Assembly: GCF_932294415.1 (NCBI RefSeq)
Contig: NC_065544.1
Coordinates: 20,869,351 to 20,933,350 of the forward strand
Direction of reading: 5' to 3'
Source of the DNA: Quercus robur
Lineage: Eukaryota > Streptophyta > Magnoliopsida > Fagales > Fagaceae
Length of the DNA: 64,000 nucleotides
Positions within the stretch are counted from its first letter, which is position 1; every line of letters begins with the position of its first letter. Under the pieces are notes generated by a model. It ran no database searches, was not told the origin of the DNA, and saw only the letters and a list, made by a program, of their open reading frames with translations. Made by a program: the position numbers and the translations under genes. This document shows positions 11,897 through 26,900 of the stretch, piece by piece.

Positions 11897-12781
11897 GAGA
11901 CTCCCACATTCTGTCTTGCTTGCAACCGAAACACAAGATCCTTTTACCTTGCAAAGCCTGGACGAATCTAGACTCCGGATTCTTTCATACTTCACCAATT
12001 TTTGCACAACTGATACAGCTCTATCTGTCCATCACTTGCTGCTGATACTTCCAATTTGTCTTATGAACGATCTGGAGCTTTTTAGTTTGTTAATGAAGCC
12101 ATGTTATTGGAAGGAAAAACAATGATAGAGGAAACGGACATAAGTGAACACGTATAATGTATGTGTATCAAACCTAAAGGAAGCATTAGATGGCATTATG
12201 CAAGTATACATGATGACACCTTTACTTTTTTTGAGCACGATACTATAGTTGGCATGTGCTAGATCAGAATGTCAGCCCTAAGCATGTGGCATATTTGAAG
12301 CTCAACTAAAAGTAACCATTTTGTTCCAATTTTTTTCAAGGTGAGTAATGCAAGTCACCAAATTCAACAAAATTACATCGGTATGTTGGTCCTCAAATAT
12401 TAGTTCATCCATGTATAGGAGGATGCCAACAATATCTGCAAAAGAAACGAAATCTAGAAGAATTTATCAGGCATGTCTTTAGGAAACTTCAAGATACCAA
12501 TGCTGACAAGTAGCAATACAAATGGGTAGAATTAACAGGAATTACTGATACTACCAGGGTGAGATTGAGATGCACGAAAATATTAGTAACAGATGGACAA
12601 TTTATAGCCCTGTCAAATGCTAAGGATATGCACCAACACAGACAAAAAAGCATATCTAACACATGAGATTCAAACCTCACATCTATGGTGGACCTCAAAC
12701 GATAATTATACATGAGGATTTGAAGTTGATTAAAATATAGTCATATATCACAATAATGGAGCTCATGCTATTTATTTTTCC
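11897..12781. other. Non-coding DNA downstream of LNK1
   Basis: Includes the 3' UTR of the minus-strand LNK1 gene. Open frames at 11850-12125 and 12489-12713 have no family features and partly overlap transposon ends, so no gene is called. Confidence 0.5.
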
Positions 12782-13371
12782 TTATTTGTTGTCAGTCATC
12801 AGCGTCTTCTTATCCGCACTGGGAACAGTATCTTCCTTAAAAACCAGTGTCTCAGGCATTGCAGGTGGACTAGTAACAGCCCCATGAATCTGTTAATTAA
12901 GATCCACGAATAAGCCTAATGTTTTAAATAAGGCATCTGAAGTAACTTCCAGTATAAGCAATAAAAGTGGGAAAGCTTACCAAGGCATGAGACTTGAGAG
13001 ACATTGCATTGTTGGCAGGCATTACAGATGCATCTGGAGGCCTATGAAATAGTAGATGTGCTATAGAGCGATCTATAGGATTTGTGCCAGTTTCCATATC
13101 ATCAATGCCAGCGCACCTGAACAGGGTCATTACCAAAAGCATGAAAATGCTAATCCAAGACTGAAGTACATTCTTAGCTGATATTCAACAACAACTGTGC
13201 AACAAGAACAAATTTGACAACTACGCAGCAACTACAAGAGATAAAATCATTCAGGGTAATTAGCACGAACAATGAACTCATTGACTTAAAGAATCCAAGC
13301 TACAGAACCATAGACCACTTAGCCAATTACTTCTTTAATCTAGAGTAATAGAGGAAGTTATGCAGGCACGC

Positions 13372-13408
<37 letters not shown>

Positions 13409-16400
13409 TAAATCAACTCAAGTACAACTTATGGGTTAAACGGCTTTCATCAAGACTTGTGTAATAAACCCTGAAGGGATTAAAAACTGCATAAAACATT
13501 GAATCCTAAATAAATTGTACAAAAACCACTGACCAATACATTAATAAAAGAAGCCAGTTTTAAAATAAAAAATTAAAATTAAAAACACCCTATTCTCTCA
13601 CAACTATAATAGCATGTACAATATCCAAACTATGGTAGCTTTTTTCACTTGATTATTAGAGGGGAAAAAACGAGACAGACATGAAAAATCTTCTAATAAG
13701 TTGTCAGACCCATGGGCCGGTTCTTGTTGATAAATAGGGTGCTTACTTATTTAGGTTCTTACTATGTGCCCCTACTCTGCCAAAAAAAAAAAAAAAAAAT
13801 CACCCTGTAGTTGGGAGCAACACCTATCAATCAATCAGCTAAACTACAACCTACATGCTTGACAAAAGACTGGCTATTTGTAATGGGTTCATTTTGGCTG
13901 GCATTCCTTCAATCTTCTCAACCCTAGCAAGAGAGTATGCATATTGAACATTTCTTCTTTCAACACTTGAGGCAAGTTACAGTAGCTCTTCAATGAGTTC
14001 TCTTTTATGTTTGTATTTAACTCCTACACCTTGTGAATAACCACTTCCTTTTGCTGTTGTAATACCTTCAACGATGATCCTTCCGTCAGCAAGGGGAGCT
14101 GTCTACCAGCACATTGATTTGACCAGTGACCAAAACCTTGTACCTAAAGCATTGATCTTTCTTTTCCTCAAAATATTAATATGTATTTCCTTTAAAAACT
14201 ACTGAATTTGATGTATGGGCAGTCTGGTTGTTTTGGGGGGGGGGGGGGGGTGGAGGATGTATGTGTGGTGGTGAGGGCGACTAGAATTTTTCCCATACCT
14301 TTTATAGAACTATTATTTGACTGAAACAATGTACATTATGTGAATGTGACTTCAGTAGAGAGTCCCTTGCCTTCAAAATTTGATACAAATTCTTGAGGTA
14401 GTTATTAATTTTACTAACTAGTGGTTTAGCATAGGAGTTATTACTAGGAAGTATAGACACTTCATTTGAGATGCCATACCCGTGTCGTACAATGTCATAC
14501 CCGCTATGTCATGTTATAATTTTTCAAAAATTGCTCGTATCGCCATGTCGTAACCGTACCCATGTTCGTGCCTGTGTCCATGCTTCCTAGGTTAGTAGTA
14601 GTTTAGTTGCGAGTCCATTTTAATTTATCCCTATAAAGGGTTTACTTTGATCTTTCAGATTCTTTTTTTAATTACTAGTCTACCAGCACACGCCTATGCT
14701 CATGCAGGCATGTGGCAGAGGCAATTTTTAGATAGAGAGGAAAGAGAAATTATGCACAAGAGACAAAAATAGAGCAACTGAGAGATAACTTTATTTACAA
14801 AATAGTTACAAAATAGAAGAAAACGAAAGTTTTAATTATATTCTATATAAAAGTTGAAGATGGAAAATTACCAGAGAGTTTGCTTAATAGAACGTATGAG
14901 GAAATAGATTTATTTCCTTTCATATTTAAGAATTTCATCTTTTTCTAAATTCTGTTAGGATTTTACTTCTATATATGTATTTTTGTTTTATAATAGAAAC
15001 AACAGAGAACTCATGAAATTTTGACAATTACCTTCAATTTATGAAATTTTGGCAATTATGCTTCAATTTATAAAATTTTGCAATTAAATGCTTGAATCTA
15101 AGACTCCATAAAATATTTTAGGAAGCACAGGATAACAGAAGTTCAAAGAAAAAGGCAAGCTCAACGAGCAAAGATTTTTTCAAATTAGGTTTAGTTTCTA
15201 AGTGAGGCCTACTGAGAGATCTCTATAGACTATTATAAATATTAGTCTTATTTTCATGTTTCTTTGCACTAGATAGCTGAAGGCAAGCTCCTTTTTTTTC
15301 AGGAGTTAATAGTATTTAATTATTTCAAATTTACTACACGTGCACTGTACTAATGGTACATGGATCTTATTGTGATCCATTTTAGGTAATTTAATTTTCT
15401 TAGGAGTCCAAGTCCTAGCATTGAGGAGTAAGAGAATTCAGAAAGAAAAATGTTAAAAGAACTAAAAGTTTTACTACATAAAGCTTACAAAATGATGTGA
15501 TAATTAATTTGATTGGTGGGCTTCACCCGCCTAATAAATTAATGAATTGTTTTTTTTAGATCGGTGACACATCAGTTTGTAAGCTTTATGTAATAAAATT
15601 TTAGTATCCCTAACATCACTCAATCAAAATATATTATATATGTCTCATTTAAGAGAACATTGATCAATAAATTTTTTTGGCATATTATGTTTTCTTTAAT
15701 GGTAAGATTCCATTGAAATTCTTTGAGGAGAGAGACTTAGAAGATCCCCAGGAGACTCCAAGTTTTCCAATTCCTTTCTTCTGCTTCTTCAACTTACTTT
15801 TAATTTTAAACTACAACTAGACCCAATTATACCTCATTCAACCCCATTCAATTATAAATTCTATGCAAGAAAACCTCAACAAACGCATAATTAATCAAGA
15901 CTAAAAAATAATTAAAAATAAATAAAGTTTACACCTTTTATAGGCACTATAAGTAGCCACCGGCAAGAATTCTTTTTAATTTTTTGGGCAGTGTTTTGAT
16001 TTTAATGCACTTAATAATTCTTAGAATAGCTTTCTCATCAACAAACCCATAACCTTTAAGACTTCAACTTCCAATATCAAACAGGGAAACCATAAATCCA
16101 AATTGAACTGTTCTCCAACATCAATACATGTGAGTAGCAACTTGAATATGTATACAATTACACCCTAATCCTGACACTAGTTCAAATCTAATTGAAAGGA
16201 TTTCTGCTTTATAAAAATAACTTATAATTAGTTAATTGTTGAGATCTTTAGAAAACAAAATCAAATAAATAAATGAAGGAGAAAGACAAAGGTATGTGTG
16301 GGGGAATAGACCTGAGTCTACCCTGAAGACGCTGACCCAAGGAAGAAAAACTAAGCCGTCCCTTCCACGGTAAGGCGTTAGCCCGAAAACCTGGGGGGAT

Positions 16401-17950
16401 TTAAGGGAGTCCATTGTCCAGAAGATGCAAGCTGGGGACCTGCCCGGGAAGCCTGTGGAACCCGTGTTCCCAACGATGTGCGATCGTACTGAGGTATGCC
16501 CATCTGTTTTACCAAGAAGGCCTCACTTCATCGGATTACCACGGGAACACTTTAGGAAAAACGCAAAACCCAATGCAGCAGTCACCTTCACATTTAGGAC
16601 TCCTCTCACCTAATGTCAGCCGCATTAATGGCTAATTGACTGGCCTGAACAGGGAGGACAACCCCCAGAGTCTGCCCTCATGATCACAAAATGGCAGAAA
16701 TGCATGCTGATGGGACAGGTATCACCCCAAAAATTCGGCTAAAGAGCAGGACAACTGAAGGAGGAGAGGGGTTATAAAAGGAGAAGGGGAGCAACAGGAA
16801 GTGGGATCCAGAAAAATTGAGAGAAAAACTAGGAGAGAGAAAGTGAGGAGCTTGTAGCAGTGTTCATCTTCCTTTATCTCTGTATTCCCCTCAAGAATAC
16901 TTATTCTGTCCATATAAAGCCGTGATTGAGTCTTTTCTGTCTTTAATCATCTGTTTGATTCTCCCATTGTGGGTTTCTGACTCATACTTTTTATAAATTA
17001 GTTGTGTAGATCAAGAATAGCCATAGTGTTCTTCAGCTCTTGTGTTTTTGACCCCCACAATATGGAATCTCACCAAAGCCCTTCAGGAGTTTTATGTATA
17101 AAAGTACTTAAGGACTCATGTTTTCCTAACTTAGTAGGACTTTGATTGCTAACAAAGTTAGTATTAAAATCCAACTATTGTACACAAAACATAACAAACA
17201 AAAACCAACTTGCATATGAAGACCCATTGCCCACCAGTACCGTCCATGTCCAAAAAGTTTTTTAAATCACTGACAAAACCCTCAACTGCTAGATGGAAAG
17301 AAAACAGAAACAAAATGAACCACCAGCTACATACAAAATGTAAATAGAGCACTGTATTGTATCCAAATTAGTCAACAAAAGTGTTGCATTAGGCCTTTTG
17401 AGGCCTAAGGAAGTAAATTTCAGTGGAGTTTCTTTAATGCATAAATATTTTTTGTTTAACTAATATCATAGTTTATTTAAAAAAAAAAAACCAATTGTCT
17501 TGTTTTTTTGAGAATTGAGATACAATATTACTAATTAAGTTTTTGTATTTAGGTTTCATTAAAATCTCTTTTACCATTGATAGTGGCTAATCCATTTAAT
17601 GTCTTGTTTTATGAGACACAATAATACTAATTAAGTTTCTGTATTTAGGATTTATTAGCATCTCTTTTTCCATTGATAGTAGCTAATCCACTTAAAATTA
17701 TAATGTAAAATCATAATAGGACAAGACTAAAATAAATTTTAAAGTGTAGAACAATAATAGAATCAAACTTATTAAAGAAGTTATTTCAACTTCACTAAAT
17801 AGTGTAATCTAGGGTGCATTTGGATACCGCTTATTTTGCTGAAAACTGAAAACAAAAAAAAAATCGGTTACTGTTCATTAATGAAAACACTGTTCATTTG
17901 CCTTAATGCACTGTTCATGTCCCATGAGAGTGCAAAGAGGTGCTGGTCCC

Positions 17951-17983
<33 letters not shown>

Positions 17984-20900
17984 CCAAAAAAGCAGAAACG
18001 CAAGACACATCAGCCCAATCCAAACGTATACCTACTGTATGGGATACTGATTTACAAAACCAAAACCTCTAGTTGACGGGAAAATTGATTCTCAATGATT
18101 ATTAGGCAATCTTCTAACAATTGTTTTAGTGAAACTGTTTAGGGTTTCAACGAGGTTGGATTTAAATTGACTAAATATTGAGGGCCTTTTTGGAGGTAAA
18201 GGAAAGAATGCAAAACACACCTATATTTTTCTCTTATTAAAAATTCAATTTTCAGTCTACATTTTTGGGAATTAAATTTTTTTTTTTTTGTTTGTTTGGG
18301 GGAGGGCACTTTTGTTAATGTAATGGGGGCCTTAACACCTTTTTAAATTTTGGGGGTAGAAGGGGCCTTAGGCCCATTTTTTCTAAGTTCACTAGGCCTC
18401 GATTTTTGCCAAGTGAATTAGGCCTCATGTCAAAATTGAACTAATCTTAAGACTTCAAACATGCCATTTATTTAGCCTCCGGTAAGTAGTCACCCACATC
18501 ATTTGGTTCACGAATAAATCCCTAGAGATCCTACTAGTGTTGGCAGGATCAAAAAGTTTGCCAGATCAACAAGTCTAGTTTTAGTGTCTTAATTTCAAAT
18601 ATAAAATTAGGAAGTTCTACATTTATGGGTACTCTTAACTAATCTTAGAGACTTAGTTGTTTGACTATGGAATTTCTAATTGCTTGGTCAAGAGACTTAT
18701 TTTTTATTCTTCTTTTAGTGTAATTTGAATTTTCTCAGTTATTAGGAGATACTTTCCTCTTTTAGTTAAAAGCTATGAAGCATGGGTGCGTTTCCAGACT
18801 CGGGTGCAGGTGTGAGTGTGGGTGCGGGACTCGGTAATTTTTGAAAAAATAGGGTGTGAGTGCGGCAGGGTGCGGCGATTAAAAAATTATTAAAAATATT
18901 TTTATTTATATATTTTATATATTGCTAAGCATGCTTTTATATAATAATAAAGTTTTTGACACTTGAATTATGACAGAGGTATTAAAATAGATGAGGCTTC
19001 TCATAAAAAAAATAAAAAAAAAAAGATGTGACTTAGTGACTCACGTATTTGGTCAACTCAAAAATAAAATTAAGGATATATGTGGTACCTATTAAAATAG
19101 GTGTAGCTTCCCATTAAAAAAGAAAAAAATAAGGGTAGATGTGGCTCTCACGTGTTTGGTCAGAGAGGCGTGAGAGCCACAACTTTTAAGCTTTTAAGTT
19201 GTTCTTATCAAAAGAAACAGAACTCTTCAAGAAAAAAAGAGACAGAACAGAACTCACTCAAGAAGACGAAGCAAAGAAGAAGAAGACAAAGAATAGTGAG
19301 TTACGGACCGCTACGGCCCGGAGAAGTCTTTGAATTTCGGCCTGAATCGGCAGTTTCGCCCGATACGGACCGATACGGCAAGAGTCGGCGCAAATCAGCC
19401 CGATTCAGTGAGAATCGGCCTGAGTCGGCGTGAGTCGGGGAAAAAAAAAAAAAAAAGGACGCGGCACCGACGCGCAGGCAGCGGCGTCGCCGCATCGGAC
19501 GTGGGTGCGGCAGCCGTTTGGCCACGTCCGTGCATCCTAGGTTAAAAGTAATATGATCTTGATTTGGTCTTTGGCAGCAAATAGAGAGAATTTTGATTTA
19601 TAATATTTTTGCATATTATATTTCTTTGATGATGAAAATCCATTAAAAAATCCATTAAAAAAAAAAATTCATTAAAAAATCTTCTAGGTTAGACTCTGAA
19701 AAAGATTTCATAAGATTCCAAGATTCCTAATATTGAACTATAACCAAACCTCAACCAGATTCCATTGATATTGAACCATCAAAAACATTGACTCCCTTTT
19801 CGACACAGCTCTCTTTTCAGAAGTCTCTCCACTGCCTCCCCTCTACTGCAGTATCTTCATTTACCACTCGATATCTCCTCTCATGGGAAGATAAAACCGC
19901 ATTGGAGCAATAAGGAAACTAAAAGTTGGCTAAGACATTGGCCTTTTATAACTATGAAAAGAAGCATCTATGTGTCATGCAAGCCTTGAGTCTTGAGTGA
20001 AGGTGAGAGAGAATTAGGTAAGTAATTAGGTGAGACAAGTGTGCCGTGCACACTTTTGTGTAAGGGTTTCTACACCATATATGAGTGAAGACAAGCGATC
20101 TTGGTGAGAGAGTTAAGGTGATGTGTGTCCAGTGTCCTTGTTAATGTCCTAGTGTGCTTGACTTTGAACCTAGCACTGTATTTGTAAAGTAATAATAGGT
20201 GAGTTTTGTTGTTCTTGTAGGCTCTCTACATGACACGTAATTATTCTAAAAGCTAAAACATGGTCCCAATAGGGTAGGCCCATATGGCTTATTTAGAATT
20301 TTTTTTTCTAAGCTGTGAAGAAATGAACCTATTACAAACATGAATATGGAAACTTAAAGTTAGTTAAGCTACCAACTTTTTTATAACTATGAACAGAGGC
20401 ATTTATGTTTCATGCAAGCCATGAGTGTTGATGAGATGTGAGGGAATGGTAGGTTGTTTGCCATGACAAGTCTGCTGGACAGGCTTTGTGTGAAGGTGTC
20501 TAGGTTGTATATGAGGATAAATGATCTTAGTGTGAGAGCTAATGTAACGCATGTCCAAGTCTCCTTGTTTATGTACTAGTGTGCTGGAGCTTTGTACCTT
20601 GAACTGTAATTATAAAATAATAGTAGGTGAACCTGCTAGTTCTTTTGGGCTCTCCGCATGACACTATTATCCTAAATCATGGTTCCAATAGGGCAGGCTC
20701 ATACAGCCTGTTTAGATTTTCTTTTCTAATATATATGAAGGAATCAATCTGTCTCCAATGTAAAACTGGTTTTAGCGTCTAGATATGCTTGACCATTGTC
20801 ATTTTTATTGCATAGGTAATAAGCTCTAGGGCTTTCCATCCATTAACTTTGGAGAGGGATAAGACATACGAGATGATTTTAAAAATAAAAATAAAAACAA

Positions 20901-23900
20901 CAACAATGACCTCGTTGGGGTTGCCAAATTTTGTCATTCAAAGAGTACATTTTGGTTTTATTATACATACGCGACTAGGGCACTAACAAGTATATACTGT
21001 AAATACTTTAGATTCAAGAATTTAATTATTCAGATTGTAATAAGGTTGCTATTTTGTTATATACGTTTACTTTTCAAAAAACAGGATTAAACATGCAAGT
21101 TTTAACTAATTTGGGCTAATTTATGATTAAGGAATTAAACCTAGAGTGGGTAAATTACAATTTTTAAATCATAGGTTGGCAAACTGAATTCAACCCATCC
21201 CACGTATGGGTAATAAAACAACTTTGTGGTTGTAATAACACATGACCAAGGAGCAATGGAAAAACTCAGACAATAGTATTAGACCTTAGCAAGCATTTAA
21301 AATGGAAACTGAGAGTAAACAGTTATTGCATACTTGTTTGTCTCTTGAACCATTAATGCCCGACTTCCATCATTGTCATCTCCATTGCCTCCAATCATTG
21401 CACAATTATGCCTTTGTTCAGCACTTCTAGCCAACCGGTATAGACTATCCCTTATGCACAGTTTTGTCCTGATATCCAACTGAATTCAAGTAGTTTCAGG
21501 ATTTCAGCTCACAGTCAATTTGAAAATTATCAAAAAACGAAAAAAAAAATTTTAAATAGCACACTATTAATGTATGTGCAATACATTAGCATCTGATGAA
21601 AATATAGTGCAAAAGAAAGAAAAATTAACATTATAACTTTTGTACAATAAAAAAAATAATGAGACATGGGGTTTGTGTTCTATAAATATATGTGCTTATT
21701 AGTCATTTAATATTTTGAAGTTCTCTCGTAAATCTTTATATAACTCGATTATTGTGAGACAACATAAATTGGGGGAAAATACCAATAGACATTGAGTACG
21801 TAAATCTTTATATAACTCCATCATTGTGAGAAAACATAAATTGGGGGAAAATACCAATAGACATTGAGTATGTGATTGATCATGCAAGATGGGCTGTTGG
21901 TTTGGGATTTTTTTTATTTTTAATCATGGACTGGAGGGGCAAATGAAAAGACATTTTGAGCTTTAAGACAGAAGGACATGACAGTTCCTAACTATTAGCC
22001 TGAGGTCTGAATTAAGAATGCCGATCCCAATCCTCAAACCACCCCAAATTATTTACCCTCCCACATTTCTGTTGCCACTTGTTGAGAAAATTGAAATAGT
22101 AGAGCTATGCATTTTAGCACTTTCTACCTTTTCAAGTATCAGAAGTTAATGGTGTAATTCAGCTCTTAAGTACAATGGACAAATACTATATCATTATAAG
22201 GTAATATATCATTTCACACATCAGCACTCTAGTGTTCATAGATTCTCATGCTACCATGATAAATTTAAAAGTAACAACATACTCAAAACTTTAGTATATC
22301 ATTTACCTGTTCCGTGACTTGTTGAAGCTGGCGAAAACTAGTTGCTTCTAGTGAGATCTCATCCAACGCAGAGCTCATGCAAGAGCTCTCCTGTGCATTT
22401 GAAGAATCAAATTCTGTTGGAATTCCTTTGGTAACTCCAACTTCACTATGGGCTTCACCCTCATTTTCAGAGAGCCGTGCTTGCTTCTGAGCTGAAGGTA
22501 GACCAAATGCCATTGGAGTAGTCATATTTACATGTTTAGACTTCCTAGTACTTGGAGCTTGTAAATCCTGGCAGCAATGTAGTTTTTCTCTCTTTTCATT
22601 TTTCACAGGAACCTCAAGTGAAGGACCATGAGAACTCTCCATGGACTGGACTGGATTTGATGCATAGGAAGACTCCTTAGGAGAAGGAGATGGGGGGCCA
22701 TTGTTATCAGATCTGTTACCTGATGTTGTTTGACAAATATCTGAAGGATGACAATAGTCTAAGTGCATATAGGGTACATGCATCTGCATATAACTCAAGG
22801 TATCAGGTCCTGTTTCTTGTTTATGTTGATGAATTCCAAGGGAAGAAAAAACTTCATGCGATTGCAAAGAAACACCATTTTCCAGATGACGATCTTTTCT
22901 TTTCCCTTCTGTTTGGTTCTGGTTCTTTGACTGCTTTCGATGAAAATTGATCTGTCATGTAATCATAAAATTGTTAAAATTTTGAAGGTTCTTCACGGAA
23001 AAAAGGGAGAACAGATATGTGATTGTCAGATGTTCAAATAGATTAAGCACTTTAAGTTTCTATGTAAGAAAAATACCAAATCCCTTTTCAAAGATGAACT
23101 ATGTGAAATTAAGATACGTAAGCTTCAGAGAGAGAGAGGGGGGGGGGGGGGGGGGGGAGAGAGGGGGGGGGGGGGGCGGAGAGAGAGAGAGAGAATATTA
23201 AAATAATATATAAGTGTTCTACCTAACAGGAGGAAAAGGTACTAACAAGGGAAGCAAGTTCAAGAAAAGTAGAACCTAAACACCAAAAGTTACAATGAAT
23301 TTAAATTGCAAATTTTGTGTAAGATACACTAGGTGCATTTTATTTTAATATTTTGTTGCCAACCACAGTCTCAAAGCATAATTGAAGTGAAAATTTAGTG
23401 GTCCTGGTCTGGATGTTACAACAAATTTCTTTGTAAGTTGCTGTAATCCTTTCTTTTTGGGGGTTAGCCTTTAAACAGGGTGATAGGTTTCATATTGAAC
23501 TTCATTTTCTTTTTGGATGACATTTAATGTTGAATTTAATACTATCACTGAAGTCAAGTGACTGCAATATATATATTGGAATCTCACAATTTTTTTTCCC
23601 AAGATATAGAGTATATTTTAAAAATTAACAATCATTTTTATTTTTATTTTTTGGATAAAAATAAGCATCAATTTGAATTCACAGAAGCTTACCTGGTCTT
23701 TGGGCGTCAAGCCATTCTTACTCTCACTTTTTGTATCTGACCCCATAAAAAATGATAACTGACTAAGAGTGGTGGGGTCATCAATATCTGAGGTCTCAGA
23801 ATTCATTTGCTCACCCATGGAAACACACTTCTTGCTGGAATCATTGATTGGAATAACTGCATTGTTTGGCCTGGAAACTTCATGATGTTCTGGTATACTT

Positions 23901-26900
23901 CTCATTGCACTTGCATCACGACCTGGAAACTTCTTGTCAGACTTCAATGCATCTTCAGATACTTCAGTAGCATGTGAAGATGAGAACCAGCACAACTCCT
24001 CTTCATTACCAAGAGACCCTAATCCAAAAGTTGAATCACTATTTCTGCAAGATCAAAAGAACAGATATCAATACTAAATCATTAACTTCAAAGAGATCCA
24101 GTATTAATGTCACACAAAAAGGAAAGCAATAGAAAATATAAACTATTTAAAGAAGGATTTTGAAGACTACCTAAACATCTTGTCAACATCCTCAAAATTT
24201 TCTATATTCGGCCACCAATAGTATAAGAGATCACTACTCTCTTTGTCTTCACGTTCATTGTCCAGAAAGCTGAGATCATCATCTGTTTGGGATATGTTAC
24301 TGAGTGAATAACGGTACAGATTATCATCAACTGCTGCACACTTGTCACTTAAGATAGGATCATTGGCACACGACTCACTGCCACCAGAATCAGTGTTTCC
24401 ACTTTCGAAACAATGTCTAGACATCCTCATTTCATCAGATTGATTACTTGTCACTTCCTTAAGTGAGTCATTATCACATGAAGAAGAAAACATGCCGTCA
24501 GGTGGTTGAGACCATGAACCTTTTTCCAGCATTGCGTATTCCTTGGTCAGAATTGGTAAGTTCGTTTCCTCCTTTTCCCAAATACTATGTTTAATTGCAT
24601 TAGCAGCATTAATTGTAACACCAATTACTTCACGCCGTGGTTTCTTATGGCTATCACCCTGTACTGCAAATTGGTCCCTACATTTGTCACCAGGACGAGG
24701 CACTATATGATCACCACTCTCATCAAAGTCATCCCATACATTGTCTTCAAGCTGTAACATCACGACAGAAACTTTAGTCATCATCCTAGAAACAATTCAG
24801 GAACTATGAAAAAGTCAAAGAAATATTCATCAGAATAAAATCATACATATTCCACAGTCAACTTCCATCCAAGGACATCCAAAAGAAGAGAGACCCCACA
24901 AATTGGGATTTCAGCCTCTTAATATTCAACTCTAACTCTTCAAAGGCCCTCCTGTTTCTAATCTGACACATCAAACATAATGGAGCTACATTTTGAACCC
25001 TATTTCTAAAAGAAATAGGTCTAAGATGCCAACATTGAAGAACTCCTCCCATTGCTTGAGGCATCACCCACTTTGTTTCTAATCTGACACATCAAACAAA
25101 ATGGAGCTACATTTTGAACCCTATTTCCAAAAGAAATAGGTCTAAGATGCCAACATTGACAAACCTTACTCCAAAATCAAGTGATACAAATCTCTGCAGG
25201 TTTGCACATTACACATTGATTTATAAGGACTATTCCTCCTTTCATGAGGTTTGTTAGAAGTATGTAGTTAAATGATTAATTTATCAAATCCCAATAGCTT
25301 AAGCTTTTGGGATAATTGAAGAATAGGAAATAGATTCAAAGAATATGAGATCAGTACTAATGAAATGATGTCAAAGATTTGAAAATAACATTTCTATCCT
25401 TTCTGAGCATGCAATTACCATAGGGAAAACACTCTTAATAGACATGGGATCAAACTTATCACCCCTTGGAACAAAAGTATGAACATAACAAACATACCCA
25501 AAAATTTTAAGACAAATGGAACATTGGTGTATAAGGAAATAAGACAACATGAGGAATTTGACCACCAAAAAATATGGAAGGCATGCAGTTAATAAGACAC
25601 AACGCAGAACACCCCGACATGGTATTTCATGAAAAACTAGGACACGACACAGCAGAGATACAGCAATTAATTAATTAATATTCATTTTTAGTATGAGCAC
25701 ATATACTAATCTCAAATTTATTAATATATAACAAGTAACAACCTTAACCAAACCAAATCTTTATAATAATAAAAATAAATAAATAAATAAATAAATAAAA
25801 CTAGGTCAAAGAGATAGTGAGACTAGTTCTAGAACAATCTTAAGTCTTAACAACATATAAGTCAAGACCTTCAATAAAGAAGGGACACTATGCCGTCTTC
25901 CAATCCAAGCACACAAATCAGAATGAAAGAAGTTAGTGCTCATAACCTGATGAATACAAGGGGGGGAGCAAAAAAATCACTTTCACAAGTAGATTTTCAT
26001 GATACAATCATTAATTTAAAGCAACTGCTATAAAAGAAGTTAAGATAAAAGTGTGAGTATTAATTTTTAATGATGCAGAGTCCATATGCTGATAGTGAGA
26101 ATAATGCACTACAAACTATGCAAGCTGTGTAAAACAGGTATGATATGCAAGCATATATAAATCCATCTTTTCGCAAACTCATGATTAACCAATAACCATA
26201 GGTTGAGAACTTGTTGAGTACAAAAGAAATTTCCTCAAAGGATATACAAAGATTATCCAACAAGGAAATAAAATAACAATTTAATGCAACATATACTTTT
26301 TTTTTTTTTTTTTGATAGGTAATATAAGAATTATTATTGATGAAAATGGAAAAAGAAACATACAATGCGTTCCTGAGAATGAACACAGCAAAGCACAAAA
26401 CCAATTAAATGCAACATATACATTCACCAATGTAAGATTAAATCACTAACAATCTAATCAAAGGAATCAGACAAATAAAGATGTAAAAACACACCATCAC
26501 AAAGAAGGAAGCCAAAGATTATGTATTGTGAGGGTGCATGGAAGCCTGTTGGGTCCGAAGTGGGCGTACACCAGGTTGATCTTGGCTACATAAGCGAGTA
26601 TGATGAGCTCTAATTATTATTAATCCTTTTGGGCTATCATGTAAATGAAGCTGGCCTGTCCCTTGTCCTGGAAATTAGTATCATAACCATTCCAATACCA
26701 GCAAGTGGCTTACGGGCACTGTATCCCAATATTTATTCCCCTAACAAAGATGCTAGGAATTTGGGTGGAAGAGATTTTGGTACTTCATTATAGCAAAGGA
26801 CTTCAAGATTTTATTGTGAAGACATTAAGCAAGCATGCTTTAATCCCACATCCGGTACATACTAAATCGCTTTGAGCTATATTCCGTACAAAAGGCGTTT

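Noticed and set aside
16414-16635. Overlapping plus-strand frames with ordinary amino acid composition
   Set aside because: They lie wholly inside the solo LTR, whose higher GC content gives chance open frames.
17836-18072. Lys-rich 78-codon frame
   Set aside because: Produced by a long A-tract inside a MITE.
19152-19545. Arg-rich frames on both strands
   Set aside because: Artefacts of GC-rich degenerate repeats within the hAT-like element.
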